From Sipunculus nudus (Eukaryota; Annelida; Sipuncula; Golfingiida; Sipunculidae), in the NCBI GenBank assembly GCA_026874595.1, contig CM049311.1:68142453-68206452 (forward strand): a DNA stretch of 64,000 nt, read 5' to 3'. Position 1 is the first letter of the stretch; each line of letters opens with the position of its first letter. Below are positions 36,226-47,356 of the stretch, piece after piece. Position numbers and translations under genes: made by a program. The notes beneath the pieces are model-generated. The model was given only the letters and a program-made list of their open reading frames with translations, did no database searches and was not told the DNA's origin.

Positions 36226-38234
36226 GTATCCCCAGACAAAGTCGGGGGATACTATGTTTTCATACCGGTCCCGCCGCCGCCGCATATAAATCTTGTTGGC
36301 GCGATAACCCAAAAAATATTTCACGGAACTTTACCAAACTTGGTATATGTATAGATATGGGTGAGAGGACGACGCCTATTTAAAATGAGGTCATGACCTT
36401 TACTAGGAGAGTGTCCTTGACCTTGGAATAGGTCCAATTTCGGGGAAAATCACACAAATTCTTGAATATCTCAAGAAATCTTGCATGGATTCATCCCAAA
36501 ATCAAGTTGATGGAAGATCATGGATAGGGTTGTCATGTTCCAGAAACTGGTGGCGCCACCTATTATTCTTTACTTGTTTTTCATGCCGTTTAATACCCAC
36601 AAAATTGCCACCTTACAGTACTGTGAGCATTATGAGTCAAAAACTAATGGACAGATTTCTTTTATATTATGCATATACATAGGTATGGGTTATGGGATGA
36701 TGTTTATTTAAATTGGTGTAATGACATTTCCTATGAGAGTGGCCTTGACCTTGAATATTGCCATATATGGTGAAAATCACACACTTCTTATGATATCTCC
36801 AGTGTTGATAGCCATATGGATTTCAAACATGACTTATGTATGGCCCACCACTAAAGTAAGAACCCTATAGGTTCTAGGGTTATGAGGTCAAAGGTCAAGG
36901 TCACTGGACTGGCATCTTAAAAGATACTGTGGATGCATTTTAAGCCAAACTTTCATCCCAGGTCTTCCATCTTGAATATATAGCTCACTTGCCAATAGTG
37001 GATGATCCATATCAATTTTGGGGTCACAAGGCCAAAGGTCAAGGCCACAGGAGCTATCTGTCCAAAAATTAGTTTCTGGATGATAATTCCTGCTTTTATT
37101 GATGAATTGATTTCAAACTTGACTTATATATGTCCCATTGAAAAAGCAGGACTCCAATTGATTTTGGGGTCAAAGGTCAAGGTCACAGGACACATCTTTA
37201 AAAAGATGTGGATGCAATTTCAGCCAAACATTTCATCTCAGATCTTTCATCTTGCACATAGAGTTCATCTGCCAATAGAGGAAGACCCCTATCAATTTTG
37301 AGGTCACAAGGTCAAAGGTGAAGGTCACAGGAGCCATCTGTCCTAAAATTAGTTTCTGGATGATAATTCCTGCTTTTATTAATGTATGGATTTCAAACTT
37401 GACTTGTATATGTCCCATTGGAAAAGCAAGACCTAAATTGATTTTGGGGCCATGAGGTCAAAGGTCAAGGTCACAGGACATCTTTAAAAAGATGTGGATG
37501 CATTTCAGCCAAACATTTCATCTCAGATCTTTCATCTTACACATATAGTTCACCTGCCAAGAGAGGAAGAACCCTATCAATTTTGAGGTCACTAGGTCAA
37601 AGGTGAAGGTCACAGGAGCCATCTGTCAAAAAATTAGTTTCTGGATGATAATTCCTGCTTTTATTGATGTCAGGATTTCAAACTTGACTTGTATATGTTC
37701 CATTGGAAAAGCAAGACCCAAATTGATTTTGGGGTCATGAGGTCAAAGGTCAAGGTCACAGGACACATCTTTAAAAAGATATGGATGCATTTTCAGCCAA
37801 ACATTTCATCTCAGATCTTTCATCTTGCACATGTGGTTCACCTACCAAGAGAGGAAGAACCCTATCAAATTTGATGTCACAAGGTCAAAGGTTAAGGTCA
37901 CAGGAGCCATCTGTCCAAAAATTAGTTTCTGGATGATAATTCCTGCTTTATTGATGTATAGATTTCAAACTTGACTTGTATATGTCCCATTGGAAAAACA
38001 AAACCCGAATTGATTTTGGGGTCACGAGGTCAAAGGTCACAGGACACATCTTTAAAAAGATCAAGGTCACAGGACCAGCATCTTCAAAAGATTGTGGATT
38101 GATAGATGGAAGAAACAATAAATATGCCAAGTGACAGTATATGCTGCTAAAAATGGGGGCCTATTCTTAAAGGGGGGGGGGGCTACTATGTCTGGGGATA
38201 CTCTGGCACCTGCGGTGCCAAGAAATGTCTAGTT
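36226..38234 (+). mobile_element. Family B Helentron-type element, full length
   Basis: 5' end GTATCCCCAGACAAAGTC folds with GGGGGATAC, followed by TATGTTTTCATACCGG and a (CCG)n block. 3' end: TGTCTGGGGATAC (38189-38201), the exact reverse complement of the first 13 bases, then the GGCACC-TGC-GGTGCC hairpin (38205-38219) and the tail AAATGTCTAGTT. GGTGGCGCCACC occurs at 36549. The body is dominated by a ~285-bp tandem array. T precedes the 5' end. It lies in FAM162 intron 1. No coding capacity. Confidence 0.9.
36870..38090 (+). repeat. ~285-bp tandem array rich in GGTCAAAGGTCAAGGTCA
   Basis: The anchor AGTTTCTGGATGATAATTCC recurs near 37069, 37351, 37635 and 37925 (spacing 282-290). Each unit carries two GGTCA clusters, several of which read AGGTCAAAGGTCA (a perfect nuclear-receptor DR1) fused to TCAAGGTCA (the ERR consensus), for example 36885-36903, 37455-37473 and 37740-37758. 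Confidence 0.9.
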
Positions 38235-41190
38235 GAGAATGGACCTTGTATTTTACCCATTATTCACATATTATATCACATTTTCCAAATGATCAACCAC
38301 AAATAATTAACCAAAAAAACTAAATGTCCTTATTATTTAATATATTTCATATTCTTATGGATTATTCTTCTTTAGAACTTATTTTGTTCATAGTGGCTAT
38401 GTTGCCAGTACAGGTAAAATAGCCTATTACATACAAATGTCTATTCATCTACATATGTCAATTAAATTCAGGATTGACCCTAGGTCTGACTGACACTGCT
38501 GGACACATCCATGGGAGCTATTTCTCCAGCACTGACTGACGGACCTAACAGAATATTTTCTATTGTTCCATCATTTAGTAATAAATATTTATTTGTAATA
38601 AATTTTATTTATTAGCACTTTACGTAAGAGTTTCTACAACTTGCAGAACAAAAGTAAACAGTGTAATGTAACAGTGTAATGTAACCATAGCACATTGACA
38701 CACCTCCTGTCATGCCAGGAGAACTGTACCTGGTTTGAGGCTGTTAACAATTTAAACATAACCACCTGTCTGCAGTGAGATAAACTACCTAAGATTTGTC
38801 CTTCCCAGTGAATTTATTGTCTTTTCTCATGTTTCAAGGACACACCTCTTTACATTTCACATGGGCATGCTTACAAAATATTACTTATTCCATTCAAGTA
38901 TTTATCACATAAACATGCTTATTTATGTAATTTGCCTTGGAACAATTGTTATCCATCTTATTTTAATGGACTACTTGACCCTCTTCCTTCTTTTATACCT
39001 ATGTCACTGGTGTATTTAGAAGCCCTGGTGCCTTGTGGGTGGCAGATGATGACACCCACAGACCCTATCCAACAGATTCATAATCTTGTTGAGTCCAATT
39101 CTGGGCAATGTGCCTTGTTCTTAAATGAATTCAAAAACTGGTGACCTTGAACTTGATCTCAAGTTCAAATCTGACAAAATCCAAGTTCATTAGATTTAAA
39201 GATTTTCCCCTCTAAATTCAAACATGTAGTTTCCATCAAGTTATATGATGAGTTTTGAAAGTTGAGTCTCTGACCTTGATTTCACAGGGTCATATATCTT
39301 TGAAAACCTGGACTCATTGTGACCCCATAACTTATGAAGTGCTGAAGATTTTTTTCGTCAGACTTGACACAAGTTTCCATATTGCTCTCTGACAAAGTTG
39401 AAAACTTGTGAGTTGTGACCTTGTTTTTGTGAATCAGATAACTTTTGAAGAAATGCATATTTTGTCCAGAAATTTTACGGAAAAAAATGTTTTAACCAAG
39501 TTGTCAGAGAATTTCTGACCTTGGCCTGGATCTTCAAGGTAAAAACAACCAAATTATTCCTTTGTCTTTAGCTTTACAGCATTTAGCATTATAGGAGTAT
39601 TGCATATTTGTCCCTCGACTTTGCTACACAAGTTGTTCCTGGCAAGTTCATGGGATAGTTTGAAAACTGGTGACCTTGATCTAGGATTTCTGACATAATT
39701 TGACATGATGCATTTATTTTTCTTCAAATTTGTGGAGGGCAGAAGGGGGCCCATGGGGGATGGGGGTGAAGAGAGACATTCTATATTTTTTACTTTTGAT
39801 AACTCACATAATACTTTTTTTATTCTAAAAATTATCATATTCTTAGAAGTCTTTAAGTACAGGTAATGTTTACTAAATTTTAACTATCTGTATACCATTT
39901 TGTAAGCTTGGAATAAAATTTTCCCTGTTCAAATATTTGTATTAAAATTTTACAAATTTCTCAGAGCATTTGAACAATTTTGTGCAGTTAACAAAATAAA
40001 ATTTCTTAGAACTCTACCCTTCAGTTGTGACAGTGGGATTTGTATTTTGTATACTTTGACAGTGTCATAATAGCTGATAGGTCGTATTCTGAGCATCAGT
40101 GAGATTGTCAGAGCATAAAATGTACAGAACTACAGCACTCATATGTCACAGTAGGTCGTTTGGTACACACACCGGAAAATAATTTAGCTGTTTACTCCCA
40201 GTCAAACCCATGTTACATGTCAGATGTCAGGAAATGCAATACGCCAGACAGTTTAATGTAGCACTGGAATTTGTGTTATATTTAGTCTCCTACCATGATT
40301 TTTTATGCTTCACACAATTCACAGTGGCCCATTTAATTTGTTGGCAGCAATGTATATCAGTGAAGCCTATGAACTGCCAGTTCACTAGTTCCTATCTGTG
40401 AGATGAGAATGCCACCTTTATAGAAGCATTCTAGAGTTGCATGAACAGCAGCTGTACCCATCATATGTTCATATCCTCATGTAAACCTTGTATCTGAAAT
40501 ATTAATCATGATAGTTCACCCTGAATGCTGTTTTCATAACCAGCTGTGGCAACAGGCTTAGGTATAATACGTTATGATAACGACTATTTCGTTATCAAGT
40601 GCATTTGTATGAGCCAAGATGCAGCTGATCCTGAGGGGCTGCTGTGCATGTAAACATCAGATTACTTGCGTCCCAGACATACCACACCCGTGCATAGTTA
40701 GGCCAGTTGAGCACCTGGGGCCAAAAGAGGTTGGGCAAAGGGATTATTTCTTAGATCACAAGCATTTCATGACAGCTTAGTATGTCATTAAACCTTTACC
40801 TGACTAGATTTTTCTTCTTTAACATTTATTTTGCCAGTTAAGAAGTATAGCACTGAGTAGAGTGCATACTTCTGCCAAAATGTGAAATCCTTCTTTATCT
40901 GTGGCGATCTGTATGGGGACCAAAATTTAAACTTGTCACCCTTGTCCTACCCATACACAACATTTCATAACAATCAAGAGTTTTTTTGTTTTGTTTTGTT
41001 TTTTTTTTGGGGGGGGGGGGGGGGTTCAGAAGGTCATATATCTGGTTATGTGGGGCTGGTTAAATAATTGTTGGTTGGTGTGCACATATGGTTAGAGATC
41101 TTTCATAACAACCATAGGTGAAGAATTGGGTGTTGTTACATTAAAGTGACCTGAAGTTGTCCATCAGAAGCATGCTTATAATTCATTTTT
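38235..41190. other. FAM162 intron 1, mixed sequence
   Basis: 38235-39130 is plain AT-rich DNA. 39135-39840 carries repeated GTGACCTTG and AAGTT phrases like the arrays of family A and B elements, but no terminus is visible, so it may be an old fragment. 39840-41180 shows nothing assignable apart from a poly(T)/poly(G) tract at 40982-41025. Confidence 0.35.
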
Positions 41191-42035
41191 AGCTCAGCTA
41201 ACTGAAAGTCATCTGAGCTAAAGTGATCACCCTTTGTCTGTCTGTCCGTCTGTTAACCAGGCACAAATGGTAACCACTGGTCCTGGAATCTTCTAACTTA
41301 GGCTCTGAAGTACCCCCAAAATAATGGAAAATTTGATACAAAAGCTCAAGTATCTGAACAACTAATGCATTGATCACCAGGATTCTTTACATGCATATTG
41401 ATCATGGGGTGTTTAATCTTTTTTTTCTGCAGACTTGTGGTGCCATCTGGATTTTTAAAATTGTTAAGAATTTTTTCTATACTTTTGAAACCTTTAAAGA
41501 TGCAGTCCTCTGTTAACAGGGCACTAATCTTAACCACTGTACCTAGAATCTTCTCACTCGACATCCAGGGAGGTCCATGAAAATTCTTCTTGCAAACCTA
41601 AAATTAGGTCTCTGTTACCCATATTCTCCAAGCTATGGGGTTTATAAGCACCCCAAGGAATAATTGAAAATTTGATACAAAAGCAAAGCACAAATCATAA
41701 CCATTGGACCTAGAATCTTCTAACTTGACATCCTGAGAGTTCCTCTAAAGTTCTCCTCAGAAACCTGGAATTAGGTCCATGTGACATATATTCTCTGAGT
41801 TACGGAGCATGTTTGAGCACCCCAGAAAAAATGCAAAATGTACACAAATTGCCAGATTCCTCAGGAAAGGCCGGATGGATTGTCATCAAATTTGATGTGC
41901 TTATGGGTCTTGGTGAACTTGAGCTAATATGTATGAACTATGATGCCACCTCCATTATCTTTATTAGTTGCCTGTGCAAGAATATATTGTCAACATGTCA
42001 GTCAGCTTAGCGTCATGACCCATGGGTCACTTGTT
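41191..42035 (+). mobile_element. Family A element, short 845-bp copy
   Basis: 5' AGCTCAGCTAACTGAAAG then TCATCTGAGCTAAAG, preceded by TTTTT and followed by GTCTGTCTGTCCGTC. 3' CAGCTTAGCGTCATGACC, then CATGGGTCACTTGTT. The body has two to three units related to the ~335-bp array of the copy at 60264 (GGCACAAATSRTAACCACTG; ACCTAGAATCTTCT). It is the last insertion before exon 2 of FAM162. Confidence 0.86.
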
Positions 42036-42779
42036 AGTTATAGTTACGTATTATGGTATACCCACTGTCTGCCTGTCTGTCCGTTTACTTATAGTGGCAC
42101 TACGATAACTTACAGAGCCTTTGATGGATTTACATAATACTCAAGTGCTATAACTACTTACCAATAGATTATATTGCACGAGTTCAATTGACCTATCTAT
42201 GAACTCTATCAGTCAATCAACCTTATTAACATATTCATTCAGTGAAGTGAATATTCATGAGCAGAGCAGGACAGAGCAACCAATCAAGATACCATTAGCA
42301 TTGAAAACAGTCAATCACCTGACAAGCACAAAATTTGCATAATTTGTGCGACTCTCCAAAACAGGACATGTGTTGTCTGTACCAATACCTGTGTTGACAT
42401 GTTTTCCGGGATATATTTTATACAGAGGAGACAGTGTAAAAATTTTAGTCCAAAGGTCGCAGAAACCATTTCGCTGACTGCTGAGTGAATAATAATACCT
42501 TACCTGGCACTCATTACTTAAGACAAAGAATCCCAATATATGACAAGACACTTCACATAACCTGCGATATGTTCATCACTGGAGAACAGAGATATGGCAT
42601 ATCCAGCTGATGACTTTAATCAATGCTACATCATATATCACCACCTTTGTGACGTCACTATTGATTTAAACAGCTCTCGCAACCATGGGCATGGAAGGCC
42701 TACTATGTAGGACTGCTTTAGGCTCTTAAGCATAATAAGGTGAAAAAGGCAGAGCATAAAGGCTGTGGTGGATAGGTCA
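42036..42779. other. FAM162 intron 1, no gene seen
   Basis: About 740 bp without recognised features. GTCTGCCTGTCTGTCCG at 42068 resembles the 5' region of family A. Confidence 0.35.
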
Positions 42780-43135
42780 ATAATGGGCAAAATCCATGAA
42801 TATTTAATAAAGTCAGAGGTCACAAGGCTACTTTGTGGTGTTCCCATGATAACTTTCAAGTATATGATGGATTTTGATATAACTCAACAGAAATATTAAT
42901 AAATATAATATCTCCACAAAGTTTTATTTCCAGCAAAATCCATACATATTTAATGAGGTCAGAGGTCACCAGACTTTGGTGGCACCATGGTGACTTTACA
43001 AAACTTCTATGGATTTTCATGAAACTTAGTATAAATATTAATCTATTCAGTTTCTCACCTGAATTTAATGTAAGGAAAATCCACACATATTTAATGAGGT
43101 AAGACGTCACAAACCATAAGACAGGAGTATTATGC
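42780..43135. repeat. Three ~147-bp degenerate tandem units
   Basis: AAAATCCATGAATATTTAAT at 42787, AAAATCCATACATATTTAAT at 42940 and AAAATCCACACATATTTAAT at 43078 each begin a unit with GAGGTCAGAGGTCAC and GGTGNCNCCATGRTGAC. The unit layout is like the HINE arrays but no ends are visible. Confidence 0.7.
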
Positions 43136-43354
43136 AAGTTTGCATATGGTTTGCCTCAGCAGTGTCTTTGTAGTGCTTTTTAATAAGACCTCAGTGTCCT
43201 CTGTCCAACACAAAAACTGTCCTCATAGCTGCTTTCTAGTAATGTAGGGCTCTTCCAAAGCATTGATATACACCATACCATTGCAAATAAATTTCATATT
43301 ACTTCCTATCATATGATTGACAAACATGACTTCATGATTTTTCTTTTGTTTCAG

Positions 43355-43442
43355 ATAACATAAGGCCAACAGATTTTGAAAAGAAAATCCTGGTATGGAC
43401 AAAATTTTACCCATCTCTGGAAAAAGTCCCTGAGATAGTTAC
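43355..43442 (+). CDS. FAM162: FAM162-like protein, coding exon 2
   Basis: 88 nt between a pyrimidine-rich acceptor (TTCTTTTGTTTCAG, ending 43354) and the donor GTAAGT at 43443. It enters in phase 1 and leaves in phase 2. It encodes residues 63-91 and part of codon 92: the segment around Arg-Pro-Thr-Asp-Phe-Glu-Lys-Lys-Ile-Leu-Val-Trp and Lys-Val-Pro-Glu-Ile-Val. This is the diagnostic FAM162 core block (Pro-Thr-Asp, Lys-Lys-Ile-Leu-hydrophobic-Trp, Ile/Val-Pro-Glu). The exon is short and lacks an ATG, so it would be missed by any simple open-frame search. It is the strongest evidence for the family. Confidence 0.9.
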
Positions 43443-44960
43443 GTAAGTCAGATTCATTAACATATCCATATGTTGTTGATGCCTAATGTGGCATATGGTA
43501 ATAACCAGTAACATGTGGTCATGAATGAGTAGGACACAAATTTGTACTGGTGCTAATAGCCTACTTTTGAGTCCTGACACTAGCCATACAGATGATTGCA
43601 CTGCAATGTGCATCCATCCTTTTGTAATCCTGAATGTAAATCCCATCTCTATGGTAATCATTACCAGTTCCTGCCCCTTGGTTCAGCAATCACATAACTC
43701 ATTTTAGACATGCTTGTATGTGGTCAGAGATTCTACAGGGATGGGTTGTACCAATATGCTGAGTTATAATGAAACTTTTTAGCATGTGGGTGTTGTAGAT
43801 AGCTAGTACACAGTCCTATCTACAGGTAGGTCTGGCTTGTTTTAAGTGACAGTGTATCTGTAGGTTACTAAAATATTACGAAGATATTTGCATCCTCATC
43901 AAGATTTGTGATGTGGTTCTTGGCATTAGAGCACATGCCACTCTTGTGTGGTATGGACCCTCATGCCAGAGGGGTAAACTGTGGCTATAACATGGGTAAC
44001 TGAGAGTGTTAAACTAAAGATAGTGGTAATATTAATTCATAAAAATTAATTTCATCCATTATTGAAGCTTTCCTGTTGCTACACAAATACAGATATAGTT
44101 TGAATGCTTAAAAGGCCATATAGAATAAATTTATGTTTTACATCCTATTCAGCTCAACTGTAAGCTGGTGCAGCCCACTGAATAATAAATAAAATTATGT
44201 TGCTGTTTCTTAATGTAAAGTTCTTTAGTCAGAAATGAGATAATATAGGTTGTCTACATGGCAGATTTCTGTGAGGGCCAACCTGACAGTCCATTGTGCA
44301 GCAATTACAGTGAAAACCTTGCCTGGTACAGTTAAAATGACATGTGCAATGTTTCTAAAGATGAGTTGCTCTGGGAATAATGATTGCTTTTGTGCTTTAA
44401 CTCTGGGTCTCTTTGATAAATCTATTTTACAAATTGGTCAAATTGATAAATGCTGGAGCCACCAGAGCTGTCAAACATAGTGTGACAGTGAACCAACTAC
44501 AACACACAAAAAATTAATTTTGTTTCGCTTACTTAATAATTATTATTCACAAAATTGTTCCCTTTTAAAGTTTTGAAAGGTTGGGGATACCTTGAATTTC
44601 AAGAGCCTCGCTCATCAGAAAAAAAAATGAAGTATTAAATACTGCATACATTTACCTTACAACTGAAATAATGAGGATTGTAATTAAAAACACTAAAACA
44701 TCATACCCTTCAAAGGTAATATAAATTCTGCAAAACTCTGCTGGTTAGTCCTAATTCTGATACTCTCTTTTTTCTTCAAAATTAATAGTACTAAAAGCAG
44801 TATTGAGATGTTTTTTGTGTGAAGATAACTGCCCCTATTACAGTATTAAATGCTGACTTAACTGTTAATAGTACTATATTGTAGTAAAACTGGACTTACC
44901 AGTATTCTTCTTTTGGATGGTCTGGTATCATGAACTGGTTGAAGAATTCACTGGCTTGTT
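43443..44960. other. FAM162 intron 2, first part
   Basis: 1.5 kb of AT-rich sequence with no element ends recognised and no further exon needed by the reading frame. Confidence 0.4.
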
Positions 44961-45217
44961 CACACAATGCAGCACTGTACAGTCAAAGTCTCTAAAGGGT
45001 TGGTCAACCGTATTCAGGACAAAAACCTTTACTGAGATTATCTGAGACTGAATGACCATGATCCTTACTCTCACAGGGCTATATTAACCACACAATGCAG
45101 CACTGTACAGTCAATGTCTCTAAAGGGTTGGTCAACCGTATTCAGGACAAAAACCTTTACTGAGACTATCTGAGACTGAATGACCATGATCCTTACTCTC
45201 ACAGGGCTATATTAACC
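44961..45217. repeat. Recent tandem duplication, 2 x 128 bp
   Basis: CACACAATGCAGCACTGTAC starts copies at 44961 and 45089. The two copies differ at only a few positions (for example CAAAGTCTC/CAATGTCTC and GAGATTATC/GAGACTATC). The right copy ends 53 bp before a TA-flanked element. Confidence 0.93.
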
Positions 45218-45271
45218 ACAGGGAACTGTCCCGACAAAGGGGACCATCTCCACAGAGTGAAAGGATTACTA

Positions 45272-46685
45272 CCGTAAAATCTCCACTTAAAACCGCACTT
45301 CCGATTAAAACCGCACCCAGACTTCGCCGAAATTCCAGGTGAGACACCGCGAGAGGCTCAAATACTAAGAACCCCCCCTTTAAAACCGCACCAACTTTTG
45401 CTACGGAATGATTTGACAAAAGACACAATCAAGCTATCATCTAGAAATGAACAGGCGTAGGTTGCGACTCGGCCATTCCTGACCACATTAAAATTCCTTG
45501 GGCATATTATTTAAACACATCATAACACTTTTTTTGCAGGGTCACTCAAGCATGAAGTTTGGGAAGACGTAAGGGCCGATGAACCTCTGCCTGTTTATAC
45601 AGATTTTATATTCCGTGCCGTATTCTTGTTTACTACCGATTTGTCATTATGTTTTGGAAAAAAATATTCTGCTGATCCTTTTCAAGTCACTGTATATTTT
45701 AATTCTAAAAGTAATATTTTGAAATCTTAATTTTTTATGAAAATTCCATTTTCTGGAATTACTCGGAAGATTCAAATCATTTTCATACCGGTTACTTCGG
45801 TATTATCATCGTCACATCGTACGTTGACATCGCTCCATGTCACAATTTGCTGGTGCGTTTGAAAACATCGCTGGTCTACTTAACTAAATATCAAAGTAAC
45901 TGAAGTTACCTTGTCGAGATACGCACGTATAGGAAACATGACGCTTGAAAACGAGTGATTTTAAGGTAAAATTAAAGTGGCCAGTCCGGGTAAGCAAGTT
46001 TTTTCCTGAAGAAAGTTTCCGTGTGGGGAGCCATTTTGTCAAGGCAGTGTTCGCGCAAGGCACGATGGGACGAAATAGGTGGCTGTTCTGTTTACCACCC
46101 ACAGCGTACAGCCGTTCAAAATATTCTTGGCAGAATACCAGGGCGTTTCAGCACATGGCGGAACTCAAACTTGATTTTAAAACGTTCGTCTGCCATTGTG
46201 TAACTCTTTACGATGTCAGCCTTTTATTCATTTTACGTTTGAAACAAATAATCATTGCTAAATAATGCCGCAAATGGGTTTAAAGTAGGCTTTTATTTCA
46301 ATTTTGCTTGACCATGCCCAACGAAGTGGGCCGCTGTGTGTTTCAGCAGGGTTGTTGTAAACGTATTATTTGGTGACAATTACCAAGATTTTATAACAAG
46401 TTATATATCACACGAAAATTAATCAGCAATATTTAATCTATAAATAACAAATAATCGTAAATAACACATTTACACACGGCTGCCATGCATGCGAGACTGC
46501 TGCTAAGAACGGCCTTCGATAGTTGCGATATTATCGCCCATTCGCCGGCCGAAAAACGAGGTCTGTCAGGAAGATATTCAGGAAACCCTTCTAGTATAAA
46601 CCGCACAGTGCTTTCAGGAAATCAACCCGATTTCAAGATTTTGAATTTCTTGATTAAACCGCGGTTTTAAGTGGAGATTTTACGG
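45272..46685. mobile_element. TA-flanked TIR element, 1.41 kb, non-autonomous
   Basis: The ends are inverted: CCGTAAAATCTCCACTTAAA on the left, and its reverse complement ending at 46685. A TA dinucleotide sits on each side (45270-45271, 46686-46687), as for Tc1/mariner-type insertion. AAACCGCAC repeats lie just inside the ends (45291, 45308, 45382 on the left; 46600 on the right), like subterminal transposase-binding sites. The 106-codon frame at 45945 has no transposase motif. It occupies FAM162 intron 2. Confidence 0.85.
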
Positions 46686-46687
46686 TA

Positions 46688-47127
46688 CCTGCCTGTCAAG
46701 CAAGATTTACCACAATATGCATCTGTAGAGTTCCATTCTGGTATTGTGACGGGGCAGAAATACATGGTTATCCTTTTATCAGCCAGGCTCTGTGCACTGC
46801 TCCTGGGGGTCCTGGGTGTGTAATGTTCCCCATTACTGGGTCATAACACCTAGGAACCCCTGAAAGGTGCACTAATTTTGGGTATAGTCCTCGCAGTAGC
46901 CCTATTCATATAAAAAAAGTGCTGCAGTGAACCTTGGGTACCATTTAACAGAAGATATCTCAGTAATATCAACAACTATTATAATAATTACTAATTTAGA
47001 GCTGCACAGTTGTGTGACAATGTTAACTCAAAATGATTAAGTAAATAGTAATACTCTTGTTTTCTGTGTTTTTTTATTACTATACTCTTGTGCAATGAGT
47101 TAATAGGTGATCATAATTTCTTTTCAG
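46688..47127. other. FAM162 intron 2, last part
   Basis: 440 bp ending in the acceptor TTTCTTTTCAG (47117-47127). Nothing else recognised. Confidence 0.5.
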
Positions 47128-47356
47128 TTTCGCCCAGATGAGGAAAGCAAGGGATCTATTTCGCATCCGAGTTAACATGTCAATTGCTGCGGCCACAGTA
47201 ATTGCATGTATTATTGTGGTAATTGTTGGCCGACGGGGCAGAGAACGTGGGGAGAGCTTAGAAAGGGAAATCATTGCAAGACAGAATGCTCTACAGGAGC
47301 AGGGACGTAGGGAAAGGGAGGCAGCCACCCGTGAGGCAGAGCCATCAAAAGTTTAG
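47128..47356 (+). CDS. FAM162: FAM162-like protein, coding exon 3 with stop
   Basis: Starts after TTTCTTTTCAG; its first base completes codon 92 (AC+T, Thr), and the frame then stays open to TAG at 47354. It encodes residues 92-167. A short basic stretch (Met-Arg-Lys-Ala-Arg) is followed by a single hydrophobic membrane segment at about residues 109-125 (Ile-Ala-Ala-Ala-Thr-Val-Ile-Ala-Cys-Ile-Ile-Val-Val-Ile-Val), then a charged, likely helical tail rich in Glu/Arg. This order (core block, one membrane segment, charged C-tail) is that of FAM162A/B, and the total of 167 aa is close to the 154 aa of human FAM162A. The protein is expected in a mitochondrial membrane. Confidence 0.9.

Noticed and set aside
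36226-38234. Ordinary MITE with simple terminal inverted repeats
   Set aside because: The inverted repeat on the 3' side is not at the end; a hairpin and a TCTAGTT tail follow it, and no target duplication is seen.
45945-46265. 106-codon frame inside the TA-flanked element as a possible transposase
   Set aside because: Too short, no DDE/D motif or DNA-binding helix pattern visible.
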